A stretch of DNA of 64,000 bases from Maribacter zhoushanensis (GCF_029350975.1 NZ_JARKMR010000001.1:1-64000), one strand, 5' to 3'; positions 19,122 through 28,932 are shown, counted from the first letter of the stretch. A program made the numbers and translations. The notes: generated by a model not told the origin, from the letters alone.

Positions 19122-19613
19122 TTAAGAAGGATCTACCAAAAATAATGGTTGATCAAACTCTACCGGAGAAGAATCATCTACCAAAATCTTAACGATCTTA
19201 CCTGATACTTCTGATTCTATGTCGTTGAACAATTTCATTGCTTCAATAACACAAAGTACATCTCCTGTACCAATAGTTTGCCCTACCTCAACAAAAACAG
19301 GTTTATCCGGAGAAGGCTTTCTATAGAAAGTTCCAATAATAGGAGACTTTATAGTAATGTACTTATCATCTTCAGCCTCAGCAGCAGGTGCTGCAGGTGC
19401 AGCCGCTTCAGTTGCCGCCGCAGGTGCTGCTGCTACTGGAGCCTGTACCGCTGGCTGAGCCATAGGCATAGTATGTACATAAGTAGGTTCAGAATTACCA
19501 GTTAAGCTTCCAGTACGAATGGTGATTTTAATATCATCCGTTTCCAGTTTTACCTCGCTAGCGCCAGACTTGGCAACAAACTTGATAAGGCTTTGAATTT
19601 CTTTAATATCCAT
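19122..19613 (-). CDS. accB: Biotin carboxyl carrier protein of acetyl-CoA carboxylase
   Basis: AccB carries carboxybiotin between the carboxylase and transferase subunits. The 163-residue protein has an N-terminal helical region, an Ala/Pro-rich linker (about 55-80), and a C-terminal biotinyl domain with the biotin attachment lysine in EAMKLFN (K127). It is located between fabH and accC in one operon. Confidence 0.97.
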   Translation of the reverse strand: MDIKEIQSLIKFVAKSGASEVKLETDDIKITIRTGSLTGNSEPTYVHTMPMAQPAVQAPVAAAPAAATEAAAPAAPAAEAEDDKYITIKSPIIGTFYRKPSPDKPVFVEVGQTIGTGDVLCVIEAMKLFNDIESEVSGKIVKILVDDSSPVEFDQPLFLVDPS

Positions 19614-19646
19614 ATTTTCTAAGTTATAATTGGTAGTTGTTGTTAG

Positions 19647-20639
19647 TTAATAAGCCCATTTAAGGTAAATGGAACCCCAAGTAAAGCCGCCACCAAAGGC
19701 TGCAAATACAAGGTTATCTCCTTTTTTAAGCTGTTTTTCGTAATCGAACAATAATAGTGGTAACGTTGCCGAAGTGGTATTACCGTAGCGCTGAATATTC
19801 ATTAACACTTTAGAATCATCTACACCCATTCTTTTTGCCGTAGCGTCTATAATACGCTTATTGGCCTGATGTGGTACCAACCAGTCAACATCTGACTCGG
19901 TAAGATCATTTCTATCCATAATCTTCGCCGCTACATCTGCCATGTTGGATACGGCAAATTTGAATACCGTTTTTCCTTCTTGAAAAATAAAATGTTTTTT
20001 ATTGGTAACACTCTCTATAGTAGCCGGCATTAAAGAACCGCCACCTTCCATGCCCAAATATTGTCTACCGCTACCGTCTGCCCTTAAATACTCATCTTGA
20101 AAGCCAAGACCTTCAGTATTTGGTTCAAAAAGAACTGCACCGGCACCATCTCCAAAAATGATACATGTTGTACGGTCTGTATAATCAATAATAGATGACA
20201 TTTTATCCGCACCTATAAGTAGTACTTTTTTATATCTACCGGTTTCTATATGACCGGCAGCCGATGACATGCCAAAAAGAAAACTTGAACATGCCGCTAA
20301 TAAATCATAGGCAAAAGCATTGACCGCTCCTATCTCTGAAGCAACGAAAGCTGCCGTAGAAGCAACCATACTATCCGGTGTTGCCGTTGCAACTATTACA
20401 AGGTCTATTTCAGAAGCTTTTAGCCCCTTCTTTTCCATGAGGTCCTGTGCCGCTTTAATGGCTAAATACGACGTACCTTCTCCCTCTTCCTTCTTTAGTA
20501 CCCTTCTTTCCTTAATCCCTGTTCTGGTAGTGATCCATTCGTCATTGGTTTCAACCAAATCCTCAAGCATTTTGTTGGTCATTACAAACTGGGGAACGTA
20601 GCCTCCTACCGCGGTAATAGCTGCTGTAATTTTGGTCAT
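19647..20639 (-). CDS. fabH: Beta-ketoacyl-ACP synthase III
   Basis: FabH condenses acetyl- or branched acyl-CoA with malonyl-ACP to start fatty acid synthesis. The 330-residue protein has the triad: C117 in DLLAACSSF, the histidine in VPHQANKRI (about 257), and the asparagine in RYGNTTSA (about 287). Heads the fabH-accB-accC transcript; the rpmF terminator upstream suggests an own promoter in the 233-bp gap 20640-20872. Confidence 0.96.
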   Translation of the reverse strand: MTKITAAITAVGGYVPQFVMTNKMLEDLVETNDEWITTRTGIKERRVLKKEEGEGTSYLAIKAAQDLMEKKGLKASEIDLVIVATATPDSMVASTAAFVASEIGAVNAFAYDLLAACSSFLFGMSSAAGHIETGRYKKVLLIGADKMSSIIDYTDRTTCIIFGDGAGAVLFEPNTEGLGFQDEYLRADGSGRQYLGMEGGGSLMPATIESVTNKKHFIFQEGKTVFKFAVSNMADVAAKIMDRNDLTESDVDWLVPHQANKRIIDATAKRMGVDDSKVLMNIQRYGNTTSATLPLLLFDYEKQLKKGDNLVFAAFGGGFTWGSIYLKWAY

Positions 20640-20818
20640 ACTTTATTTGCTTTCTTGTAAAAAACTTAAAAAACCTGTCAAAAGTCATGAAAATTAGTGA
20701 TTTTCAACGACTTTTTGGGTAAAGTTATCGGGTTTTTGAAAAATTGCAATTAATAGCCACACCTGTGTTATTCTTTAATTTATCTGAGTAACAAGGTCCT
20801 AAAATACAAATTGGGCTA

Positions 20819-20850
20819 AAAAAAACTCCCTACTTCAAATGAAGTGGGAG
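20819..20850 (-). terminator. Terminator downstream of rpmF
   Basis: CTCCCTACTTC (20826-20836) pairs with GAAGTGGGAG (20841-20850) with a single bulge; on the minus strand a T run follows (complement of 20819-20825). Confidence 0.88.
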
Positions 20851-20872
20851 CATAGTATAATGTAAAAAGGTC

Positions 20873-21070
20873 TTAAGCTTCTGCTTCTTCAGTTTTGTCA
20901 ACCAAAACTTGACCTCTATAATGTAATTTTCCTTCATGCCAGTGAGCTCTGTGAAATAGGTGAGTCTCGCCAGTTGTAGAATCGGTAGCCAATGTTGGTG
21001 CTACTGCTTTATAATGTGTTCTTCTTTTGTCTCTCCTTGTTTTGGAAATTTTTCTTTTAGGATGTGCCAT
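20873..21070 (-). CDS. rpmF: 50S ribosomal protein L32
   Basis: The 65-residue basic protein starts [21 protein letters not shown], the L32 signature, and ends with an acidic tail. The zinc-binding cysteines seen in some L32 proteins are absent (C-minus type). It follows the DUF177 gene by 7 bp, the usual yceD-rpmF pair. Confidence 0.97.
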   Translation of the reverse strand: MAHPKRKISKTRRDKRRTHYKAVAPTLATDSTTGETHLFHRAHWHEGKLHYRGQVLVDKTEEAEA

Positions 21071-21077
21071 TTAAACC

Positions 21078-21608
21078 TTATTTATCCGTTAATAACTTCT
21101 TTAATTCATCCCATCTGGGATCGTTTTCTTCTTTATCTGATCTTTTCTCTTTTGGTTGAAGCTCCTTTAACCTGTCTAACACTTCAGATTCTAAAGTGCC
21201 ATCTTCAATACCAGGATGAATTCTTTTTTGCGGAACTGCCAATACTAGCATTTCATACACGTATTGCGCAATATTCAATTGGTGTTCGTTATGAGGAAGA
21301 ATCAATATTTCATCATTCTCGTCATTATACTCTTCACCAAACTTTACCACTAAATGTAAATCGCCGCTTACAGCTTGATCATACGGTTCACTGGTAATGT
21401 CACAATCAACATTCACTGTTCCAGATGCTTCCATATCAACCTCCATCATTGTACTTGTTTTATGAAGTACTACATCTAAATTGATGTTGGTAGCATTGAA
21501 CTCATCATATCCAAAAGAATCAAAGAACGTATTGTCAATCTGGTAATTAAAGTTGTGTTTTCCTTGCTTCAATCCTGAGAAAGGAATATTGAACTCCTTT
21601 TGCTTCAT
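21078..21608 (-). CDS. DUF177 (YceD) family protein
   Basis: The family has one conserved CxxC-like segment; here GTVNVDCDITSEPYDQ is seen at about 70-85. YceD-type proteins are linked to 23S rRNA accumulation in other organisms and are nearly always encoded before rpmF, as here. I start it at ATG 21608 (MKQKEFNIPFSG) instead of an in-frame ATG 36 bp earlier because family members begin at this point. About 176 residues. Confidence 0.85.
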   Translation of the reverse strand: MKQKEFNIPFSGLKQGKHNFNYQIDNTFFDSFGYDEFNATNINLDVVLHKTSTMMEVDMEASGTVNVDCDITSEPYDQAVSGDLHLVVKFGEEYNDENDEILILPHNEHQLNIAQYVYEMLVLAVPQKRIHPGIEDGTLESEVLDRLKELQPKEKRSDKEENDPRWDELKKLLTDK

Positions 21609-21730
21609 CACGTACACACTTAAATTAACACTAATCGCCCACAAAAGGCGGGTGCAAAGATACTATAATTTTGATAAAAGACAATAGTTATCAACTATTT
21701 ATCTTTATAACTTTTTAATCGGACTAAATT

Positions 21731-22783
21731 TTAACGTTCTCTCTTTAAACGTTGCTTTTTTAATACGTCTTTGGTCAGCTCTTCATACTCGGTTCTGTTC
21801 TTAAAAATCTTCAGTGCCATGAAGACCGCTTCTTTGAACGAACTCTCGTCTGCCACGCCTTTTCCTGCTATTTCATAGGCAGTTCCATGATCTGGCGATG
21901 TTCTCACCTTACTTAACCCTGCCGTAAAATTTACTCCTTGACCAAATGATATTGTTTTAAACGGAATTAGACCTTGATCATGGTATGCCGCCAAAATTGC
22001 ATCGAACTTTTTATAACCGTCTGAGCCAAAAAAGCTATCTGCGGAGTACGGACCATATACTAAATGACCCATATTTGCCATTTCTTTTATAACCGGCTTC
22101 ATTACCTCATCGTCTTCTTTACCAATTACGCCATTATCTCCACTATGTGGATTTATACCCAACAACGCTATTTTTGGTTTGCGAATACCAAAATCCATCT
22201 TCAATGATTTTTCAATGGTATTGATCTTATCGCGTATCAGTCTTGGTATTATAGCTGCAGAAACATCTTTTACCGCTACATGATCTGTTAACAAACCAAC
22301 CTTTAAGGTATCTGTTACCATAAACATTAAACTTTCACCATCTAGCTCTTGAGCTAAAAAGTCTGTATGCCCCGGGAATTTAAATTCGTCTGACTGAATA
22401 TTATTCTTATTGATCGGTGCCGTTACCAATACATCTATATCTCCTTTCTTCAATGCATCTACCGCTGCTCGTAAAGATTTTATAGCATATTCACCACCGG
22501 CTTTAGTCGCTTGTCCAAAATCTACTCTAGGCACCTCTTTCCAAACATTTACAATATTGACCTTATTATCTATTGCTTTTGACGCATCTGGTATACCGTT
22601 GAAAACAACATTAAGTTTCAACTGCTTCATTTGAAAGGAAACTGTTTTATTTGAAGCAAAAATAACAGGAGTACAGAAGTCTAACATTCTGCTGTCTTGG
22701 AATGTCTTTAATGCAACTTCACATCCTATTCCGTTTAAGTCTCCTATTGAGATGCCTAACCTTATTTTCCTATTTTCCTCCAT
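21731..22783 (-). CDS. pdxA: 4-hydroxythreonine-4-phosphate dehydrogenase
   Basis: PdxA oxidises 4-phosphohydroxy-L-threonine in pyridoxal phosphate synthesis. The protein has ISIGDLNGIGCEVALKTF at the N-terminus, the metal-site histidine in FPGHTDFLAQ, LGINPHSGDNG near 230 and AAYHDQGLIPFK near 275, all family landmarks. I choose ATG 22783 (MEENRKIRLG); an in-frame ATG at 22834 would add 17 residues not seen in relatives. First gene of the pdxA-yceD-rpmF group. Confidence 0.94.
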   Translation of the reverse strand: MEENRKIRLGISIGDLNGIGCEVALKTFQDSRMLDFCTPVIFASNKTVSFQMKQLKLNVVFNGIPDASKAIDNKVNIVNVWKEVPRVDFGQATKAGGEYAIKSLRAAVDALKKGDIDVLVTAPINKNNIQSDEFKFPGHTDFLAQELDGESLMFMVTDTLKVGLLTDHVAVKDVSAAIIPRLIRDKINTIEKSLKMDFGIRKPKIALLGINPHSGDNGVIGKEDDEVMKPVIKEMANMGHLVYGPYSADSFFGSDGYKKFDAILAAYHDQGLIPFKTISFGQGVNFTAGLSKVRTSPDHGTAYEIAGKGVADESSFKEAVFMALKIFKNRTEYEELTKDVLKKQRLKRER

Positions 22784-22920
22784 GATAATCTGTACCTTTG
22801 TAACCCCACTTAAAACCTTAAACTTGGTTTTCACTTTCCAAAAGGAGAAGCATAGTGGTCGTCCTAATTTAAATATTGGGACACATATTAAAGGACAAAA
22901 TTACTTAAATTAAACGACAC

Positions 22921-23505
22921 ATGTTTACGGGAATTATTGAAACATTAGGTAAGGTTACTTCTCTTGAAGCTAAAGGCGGAAACTTAGATATCACCATAGA
23001 ATCTAGCTTAACCCCTGAACTTAAAATAGATCAAAGTGTGGCGCATAACGGTGTTTGCCTTACGGTTGTAAGTCTTACCGATACTACTTACACGGTAACC
23101 GCTATTGCAGAAACACTGAATAAAACCAACTTAAACACGCTTAAAGCCAATGATGTTGTAAACTTGGAACGTGCCATGATCTTAGGGTCTCGTTTAGACG
23201 GACATATTGTGCAAGGTCATGTAGATCAAACAGGCCAGTGTACAAGTGTAAAGGAAGATAATGGAAGTTGGATTTTCTCATTTACCTATGATGCCGCAAC
23301 CGGTAACCCTACTATTGAGAAAGGTTCTATTACTATTGACGGTACAAGTTTAACTGTAGTAAATTCTAGTAAGAACACTTTTGAAGTAGCGATTATACCT
23401 TACACCTATGAACATACAAGATTTAACACTTACAAACCAGGTACTATTGTAAATCTGGAGTTTGATGTTATTGGGAAGTATGTTGCTAAATTGATGGCGA
23501 AATAA
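22921..23505 (+). CDS. ribE: Riboflavin synthase, alpha subunit
   Basis: The enzyme dismutates two lumazine molecules into riboflavin. The 194-residue protein shows two tandem lumazine-binding repeats, the first starting MFTGIIETLGKV with HNGVCLTVV and the second with DGHIVQGHVDQTG and IDGTSLTVV. Divergent from pdxA across 137 bp. No FMN riboswitch-like structure is seen upstream. Confidence 0.96.
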   Translation: MFTGIIETLGKVTSLEAKGGNLDITIESSLTPELKIDQSVAHNGVCLTVVSLTDTTYTVTAIAETLNKTNLNTLKANDVVNLERAMILGSRLDGHIVQGHVDQTGQCTSVKEDNGSWIFSFTYDAATGNPTIEKGSITIDGTSLTVVNSSKNTFEVAIIPYTYEHTRFNTYKPGTIVNLEFDVIGKYVAKLMAK

Positions 23506-23509
23506 GCCG

Positions 23510-24598
23510 CTACACCTTTATAAATATCTTTTTCTGATATAGAATATAGCCAACCAAGCTATAAAACAACACTACACTTAATCCGTATAATAAAGATGAT
23601 GTTTCTAGTGCCAAAAAATCATGGACATATACTTTTTGGAACAACCACCCGTGTAATGAGGTGTTGCCAATTTGTATTTGACCCATTACCTTACTTATAA
23701 AACTAGATAAAAAATAAATAACGATTGCATTTGCTCCTGCATATCTAAACACAGACCCGAACTCTATTTTCTTTATGTCTGTCAAATAATAAATCAAGGC
23801 TAAAATAAGATTTGCCCAACCTGCGGTTACTAAAACGAAACTACTTGTCCATAGTGCTTTGTTGATGGGAAAGAATATATCCCAAATGTGACCAATGATT
23901 AAAAGACTACCTCCTAAACCCATTAAAATGGTGGCTTTCTTTTCTTGTTTACTGGTTAAAATGAGACCTGTAAAAACTCCTAATAAGGAGCTTGCAATAG
24001 AAGGCATAGTACTTAATAATCCTTCTGGGTCATAATCTGCTTTGTAATTATGAGAACCAAAAACTTTTACATCTATCCAATTGGCTAGATTATTTGGTGC
24101 CCGTTCTAATGTAGATGTCACACCTTCCACAGGAACAAATGTCATCAACAACCAATAGCCTATTAATAATATCGCTGTCACCCAAATCAACTGTTTCCAA
24201 TTCAAGTTGATGAACAAAATTGCTGCGAAGAAGAATACCACGCCTATTCGTTGCAATACCCCAGGAAAACGAATATCACTGAAACTTTTAAAGAACGGAA
24301 AATGAATAAGAAATGCTCCTAAGAAAAGACCCAAGGCAATTAACTTCAATGCTCTAATGGCTATCTTTTTATAGGCAGCTACATCTACAGTTCTATTTTT
24401 ATAAGAGAATGCAATTGATGTACCCACTATAAATAAGAAGAACGGAAAAACTAAATCGGTAGGTGTATAGCCATGCCAATCGGCATGCAAGAAAGGGGCA
24501 TACACATTAGACCAAGTTCCCGGTGTATTTACCAAGACCATTAACAGTATGGTTGCTCCCCTAAAAATATCGACCGATAAAATCCTTTCCTTTTTCAT
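23510..24598 (-). CDS. NagX/HGSNAT-like membrane acyltransferase
   Basis: The 362-residue protein has about ten membrane segments and the family signature: RILSVDIFRGATILLMVLVN at the start and TPTDLVFPFFLFIVGTSIAF at 46-65. Relatives include the transmembrane domain of heparan-alpha-glucosaminide N-acetyltransferase and bacterial NagX, placed in N-acetylglucosamine use. It lies 9 bp downstream of a sodium:solute symporter, suggesting the pair transports and modifies an amino sugar or similar solute. The substrate is inferred only. Confidence 0.8.
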   Translation of the reverse strand: MKKERILSVDIFRGATILLMVLVNTPGTWSNVYAPFLHADWHGYTPTDLVFPFFLFIVGTSIAFSYKNRTVDVAAYKKIAIRALKLIALGLFLGAFLIHFPFFKSFSDIRFPGVLQRIGVVFFFAAILFINLNWKQLIWVTAILLIGYWLLMTFVPVEGVTSTLERAPNNLANWIDVKVFGSHNYKADYDPEGLLSTMPSIASSLLGVFTGLILTSKQEKKATILMGLGGSLLIIGHIWDIFFPINKALWTSSFVLVTAGWANLILALIYYLTDIKKIEFGSVFRYAGANAIVIYFLSSFISKVMGQIQIGNTSLHGWLFQKVYVHDFLALETSSLLYGLSVVLFYSLVGYILYQKKIFIKV

Positions 24599-24607
24599 AT
24601 CTCGCCA

Positions 24608-26416
24608 TTATAGTATGTTTCTTTTCATTTTATTCCATGTCATTATCAATAATATTGCAGAAAATATAGCAACGCCACTTAAAATTAAAGCATCTGAAGT
24701 ACGACCATAAATCCAATAACCGGTAGCAAACATCATAGAATACACCAAAATCACTCCTAAAACCATTGCTGTTAGTCCTGAAGGAACACTCCACTTTTCT
24801 CCCGTATTTATTTCAATATCATCTTGCTTAGCATCTTGAACCACCTTTTTCCATCCAGGACCACCAGGTTGAATCTTAATGTAAAATGAACGTAGTACTT
24901 CATTTGATTCCGGTTTAGTTACAAATGTGGCTATTAACCATATAATTGTGGTAACAACCATTACAAAAGGAACCTCACCCCAACTAGGAAATATCCCAGT
25001 ATCTGCAGCAAATAGCATAGACCCTAAAAATGTTGTTTTTAATAAAATTGATAAAATTCCTGAAGCAAACATTGCTGAAATTTCAGTCCATGCATTTATT
25101 CTCCACCAAAACCATCTTAAGATAAAAATCAAACCTGTTCCTGAACCAAATAAAATTAACAGCTTAAAAATTTCTTCTGCATTCTTCATTTTTAAAGCCA
25201 AAAACGCACTTAATACCATTAATAATACCGTTGATAACCGACCAACCATAACCATTTGCTTCTCAGTAGCTTTTGGATTTATCTGTTGCTTATAAAAATC
25301 AAAAACCAAATAAGAAGACCCCCAATTTAACTGAGTAGAAATAGTACTCATATACGCAGCAACTAAAGAGGCTAATACAACTCCAAGTAATCCGCTAGGA
25401 AGTTTGGTTAACATAGCAGAATACGCCAAGTCATTACCAAGTTTATCTTCTGGAACATTGGGAAATGCCTCTGCGATACTAGCAATATCCGGATACACCA
25501 CTAATGAAGCTAAAGCTACCAATATCCACGGCCATGGACGTAAAGCATAATGCATTATATTAAAGAAAAAAGTAGCTCCAATTGCATGGTTTTCATCTTT
25601 TGCCGCCAACATACGTTGCGCAATGTAACCACCACCTCCAGGTTCTCCTCCAGGGTACCATGAACTCCACCATTGTATAGCTAAAGGAATTACTAATAGG
25701 GTAATTAATAAATCAGTATCATTAAAATCAGGTAAAATATTCATTTTGGAGATAACTAATTCATTTGATAGCATTGCTTCCAACCCGCCAACTTCAGGAA
25801 TATTAACCAAGTAATACGCAGCTCCGATAGCACCTGCCATAGCCACAAAAAACAGCAAGAAATCTGTATAAACAACACCCTTAAAGCCACCCAAAGCACT
25901 AAAAGCCACAGTAATTAATCCAGCTCCTATGATTGTTTCTTCTGGTTCCAAACCAAGCATAATTCCACCAATTTTTATAGCTGCCAAATTAACGGCCGAC
26001 ATCGTAATTACATTAAATATTACTCCCAAATAAACAGCTCTAAATTTTCTAAGAAAGCTTGCCGGTTTACCACCATAACGTAACTCATAAAACTCTAAAT
26101 CTGTTTTAACATTAGACTTACGCCAAAGTTTAGCATAAATAAAAACAGTTAACATACCTGTTAAAAGCATACACCACCAACCCCAGTTTCCAGAAACACC
26201 TTGTGTCCTTACCAAATCAGTTACCAAATTGGGTGTATCTGTTGAAAATGTGGTTGCCACCATTGAAAGCCCTAAAAGCCACCATGGCATTGTACGACCC
26301 GATAGAAAAAACTCTGATGAATTTTTACCTGATGTTTTTGATACATAAAACCCTATGCCTAAGACAAGGGAAAAGAAAACTATAATAAAAGTATAGTCTA
26401 ACGTACTGAGTTCCAT
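24608..26416 (-). CDS. Sodium:solute symporter (SSS family)
   Basis: This 602-residue transporter has about 14-15 membrane helices with the SSS features LSMVATTFSTDTPN near 52-65, and VSGNWGWWCM and ALGGFKGVVYTDF segments. It resembles the large SSS transporters with an extra C-terminal soluble segment (VVQDAKQDDIEIN) in flavobacterial sugar-use loci. It forms an operon with the downstream NagX-like gene; no hydrolase is present to fix the sugar. Confidence 0.88.
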   Translation of the reverse strand: MELSTLDYTFIIVFFSLVLGIGFYVSKTSGKNSSEFFLSGRTMPWWLLGLSMVATTFSTDTPNLVTDLVRTQGVSGNWGWWCMLLTGMLTVFIYAKLWRKSNVKTDLEFYELRYGGKPASFLRKFRAVYLGVIFNVITMSAVNLAAIKIGGIMLGLEPEETIIGAGLITVAFSALGGFKGVVYTDFLLFFVAMAGAIGAAYYLVNIPEVGGLEAMLSNELVISKMNILPDFNDTDLLITLLVIPLAIQWWSSWYPGGEPGGGGYIAQRMLAAKDENHAIGATFFFNIMHYALRPWPWILVALASLVVYPDIASIAEAFPNVPEDKLGNDLAYSAMLTKLPSGLLGVVLASLVAAYMSTISTQLNWGSSYLVFDFYKQQINPKATEKQMVMVGRLSTVLLMVLSAFLALKMKNAEEIFKLLILFGSGTGLIFILRWFWWRINAWTEISAMFASGILSILLKTTFLGSMLFAADTGIFPSWGEVPFVMVVTTIIWLIATFVTKPESNEVLRSFYIKIQPGGPGWKKVVQDAKQDDIEINTGEKWSVPSGLTAMVLGVILVYSMMFATGYWIYGRTSDALILSGVAIFSAILLIMTWNKMKRNIL

Positions 26417-26491
26417 AAGTTGGTTTTAGGTTGATTGTTAAAGATATATTATTTTAGGACATTTTAATATCTAATACGCTAAACGTACCAC

Positions 26492-27247
26492 GTGCTTCTA
26501 TCAATAACTACTGAAATTACCCCAACCGCATGGATCTTGGCGTCTATTGCAACTTTTATCATAGGATTATCTAAAGCTGGCATTAAAGGGATTGCCGTTT
26601 TAAACGTAACGATAATGGCTTTGGCATTTGGCGCAAGACAGTCAACAGGCATGGTAGTACCGCTTCTTGTTCTTGCGGATATTTTTGCCGTAATCTATTA
26701 CAATCGATATACACAGTGGAAGTATGTTTTTAAAGTACTACCATGGATGCTTTTTGGCTTGCTCATTGGTGTTTTTATTGGAAATGAATTACCCGAGAAG
26801 TTTTTTAAAATAGGCATGGCAATCATAATTATCATTACCGTAGCCATGATGTTTTATTGGGATCGTAAAAAAGACAAAAACGTGCCTTCTCACTGGACGT
26901 TTGCCGGAGCTATTGGTACTATTGCGGGTATTACCACCATGGTAGGAAATTTAGCCGGAGCATTCTCTAACATTTACTTTTTAGCCATGCGGTTGCCCAA
27001 AAATCAATTTATTGGTACTGCTGCTTGGTTATTTTTGATTGTGAATATCATTAAACTTCCCTTTCACTTTTTCGTTTGGAAAACTATTACACTAGAATCA
27101 CTAACTCTAAACCTGATGCTTTTACCTGGTATACTCTTAGGTTTCTTTGTAGGCATTCGCTTTATAAAGCATATTAAAGAAGCATTTTTTAGAAAAATGA
27201 TATTGGTTTTAACCGCTGTTGGTGCTGTGCTGATTATGCTTAGTTAG
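26492..27247 (+). CDS. TauE/SafE family anion exporter
   Basis: The 251-residue membrane protein has about eight helices and the two glycine-rich family repeats: FIIGLSKAGIKGIAVLNVT near 22-40 and GITTMVGNLAGAFSNIYFL near 146-164. Family members move sulphite, sulphonates or other organic anions. The start seems to be GTG at 26492. Its last ~45 bases (GAVLIMLS-stop) are echoed by a degenerate copy 0.9 kb downstream (28102-28166), on the far side of the next gene. Confidence 0.88.
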   Translation: MLLSITTEITPTAWILASIATFIIGLSKAGIKGIAVLNVTIMALAFGARQSTGMVVPLLVLADIFAVIYYNRYTQWKYVFKVLPWMLFGLLIGVFIGNELPEKFFKIGMAIIIIITVAMMFYWDRKKDKNVPSHWTFAGAIGTIAGITTMVGNLAGAFSNIYFLAMRLPKNQFIGTAAWLFLIVNIIKLPFHFFVWKTITLESLTLNLMLLPGILLGFFVGIRFIKHIKEAFFRKMILVLTAVGAVLIMLS

Positions 27248-27314
27248 TGTTGTATCTTTAGGTTTGAGTTATTTTGGTGTGAAAATCAATTTTAAAGACC
27301 TTTTTCGATACTAG

Positions 27315-28064
27315 ATGAAAAATTACATTTTAATACTTTCGATTTTTTCTGTCCTAAATATATTCGGTCAAGATCCGATGACTACAAGTTTAGTTGAAAG
27401 TATTATTGATCATGATTTCCCGAAAGACTTTGAGTACTACTTATTATTTAAAGAAGGTTTAGAAGATCCTATTATTAAAGATTCGCTTCAAAAATTTCAA
27501 ATACGAGAATTAAAATTGTTAGACAATAATTTTCCATTAGACTTGATATATAGATCAAATGAGGAAACAATAGATTGGACAAACTACTCTTTAAAAAATG
27601 TCAAATATCTGTCAAGAGATAAGTATAAAAGATTTTCTCCACCTCTAGGAAAGAGTATCATTTTTGTAAAATATAATATTAAATCCGGGAAATACGATAG
27701 TATTTTAAGTAATAAAAAACTCCATACTATAGTAGTAAAGAAAAAAATGCTTTGGAATAAAAATAAGATTTGGAAAAATAAAAAGCTTAACCAAGAACTG
27801 GTCAAAGCTTGGGAAATTGACGAGAAAATTAATGATGAAGAGAATATATACTTCCAAATTTCTAAACCTATATTTTCAAAAGACCATAAATATGCTAAAA
27901 TTTCAATTTTGGAAAACCAGCGATGTAAAGGTGAAGGTTACACCGAACTTTATAGATACCACAATGAAACTTGGGAAATGCTATTGAGATACAATTTTGT
28001 GTCATCTAAGGTTTGGATATCGCATGCAAAATGTGGCAATATTCGAATAGTAGGAACAGAATAG
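27315..28064 (+). CDS. Hypothetical secreted protein, inserted next to tauE
   Basis: I do not recognise this 249-residue product. It begins with a signal peptide (ILSIFSVLNIFG-Q) and is rich in Lys, Asn and Ile, with a central basic run (KKKMLWNKNKIWKNKK). The C-terminal part, FSKDHKYAKISILENQRCKGEGYTELYRY and a late Trp/Cys pair, resembles the tail of small flavobacterial secreted proteins of unknown role. Base composition is visibly more AT-rich than in tauE or the GH3-like gene. It lies between the tauE 3' end and a degenerate copy of that end, so it was probably acquired. Confidence 0.55.
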   Translation: MKNYILILSIFSVLNIFGQDPMTTSLVESIIDHDFPKDFEYYLLFKEGLEDPIIKDSLQKFQIRELKLLDNNFPLDLIYRSNEETIDWTNYSLKNVKYLSRDKYKRFSPPLGKSIIFVKYNIKSGKYDSILSNKKLHTIVVKKKMLWNKNKIWKNKKLNQELVKAWEIDEKINDEENIYFQISKPIFSKDHKYAKISILENQRCKGEGYTELYRYHNETWEMLLRYNFVSSKVWISHAKCGNIRIVGTE

Positions 28065-28101
28065 ATTACGAAAGAAACAAATTCAATTAATAGAATTATT
28101 T

Positions 28102-28166
28102 TGGTGTAAATTTCTGCGGGAGTTGTGCTTATTTTGCTTAGTTAAAGATTGTATTTTTAAGTTTAG
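28102..28166 (+). pseudogene. Degenerate copy of the tauE 3' end
   Basis: The segment aligns without gaps to the last 45 bases of tauE (27203-27247) at about 33/45 identities, including the stop codon position, and continues with one gap into the bases just after the stop (TTGTAT-TTTA-GTTT). In frame it reads I-S-A-G-V-V-L-I-L-L-S-stop against L-T-A-V-G-A-V-L-I-M-L-S-stop; an upstream codon has become TAA. I interpret it as a remnant of a displaced or duplicated tauE tail. Confidence 0.5.
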
Positions 28167-28192
28167 TTTAATTATTCTCAATACGCTTGTAA

Positions 28193-28780
28193 ATGAAACC
28201 AGAAGAGTTTAAAAAATTATGGACTTCTAATGAAGAAAAGCTTAACCCTATTAGTATAAATAGGTTAAATGGGCTTGGATTGAGTGATGCCTCTATCCAA
28301 TTTCTAAACACTGCTGGACTTCCACAAAGTGCTGCTCCATTCCTTAGTTTCGTTACAGATTCAGATGATTTATACCAGGGAATTCATAAACTGACAAAAA
28401 TTTATGAGTTCTTAGAGCCTGAATTTGATAAGTACATAGTTATTGGAAGTTGCAGTGACGGAGACCCCATTGTCGTAAATACTGAATTAGAGGATCGAAT
28501 AGAATTTCTTGATCATGAAGATTATTTCTCCTCTAAACCTTTCAACTCAAATTTTAGCTCAATGACCGACTCCTTAATTGCTTACAGCAAATTCATTGAA
28601 AGAGTTCAAAATGAAAACGGAGAAGACGCATATATGAATTCTAATTTTTCTGACGAACAATTTGAAGCCCTAAAATCGGAACTATTATTAGCAGATTCTA
28701 AAATTATAAAACAAAACGGATTTTGGTCGGAGCAATTAGAAATGGAATTGGAAATAAGAAAAGATTTTCAAAATGAATAA
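28193..28780 (+). CDS. SUKH/SMI1-like immunity-type protein
   Basis: This 195-residue cytoplasmic protein has features of the SMI1/KNR4 (SUKH) superfamily: an N-terminal LWxxNE segment, GLPQSAAPFLSF at about 42-53, and YIVIGSCSDGDPIVV at 82-96, the usual IG-x-DGDP strand-turn. Many family members neutralise contact-dependent or polymorphic toxins. No matching toxin is adjacent, so this would be an orphan immunity protein. It follows the tauE tail remnant, which points to acquisition. The SUKH assignment is from motif recognition only. Confidence 0.55.
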   Translation: MKPEEFKKLWTSNEEKLNPISINRLNGLGLSDASIQFLNTAGLPQSAAPFLSFVTDSDDLYQGIHKLTKIYEFLEPEFDKYIVIGSCSDGDPIVVNTELEDRIEFLDHEDYFSSKPFNSNFSSMTDSLIAYSKFIERVQNENGEDAYMNSNFSDEQFEALKSELLLADSKIIKQNGFWSEQLEMELEIRKDFQNE

Positions 28781-28932
28781 GCTTTCTAGAAATTCATATA
28801 AAATGAAATTCCAAATTTCAATATTGTCTCTAAACACCTCAACCCAATAAAGTCCACATATTTCAGATTAGGGTTAATCTTTACCCCACGTAACCAGTAA
28901 TTTAGCGATACTAACCTAAAATACCGTTACAC

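Noticed and set aside
22784-22920. FMN riboswitch or shared operator upstream of ribE
   Set aside because: The 137-bp gap shows none of the conserved FMN riboswitch segments; a TACCTTTG string at 22792 has no fitting -33 element.
27315-28780. Toxin-immunity pair formed by the hypothetical gene and the SUKH-like gene
   Set aside because: The first product has a signal peptide but no toxin domain, secretion tag or repeat region, and the tauE remnant separates the two genes.
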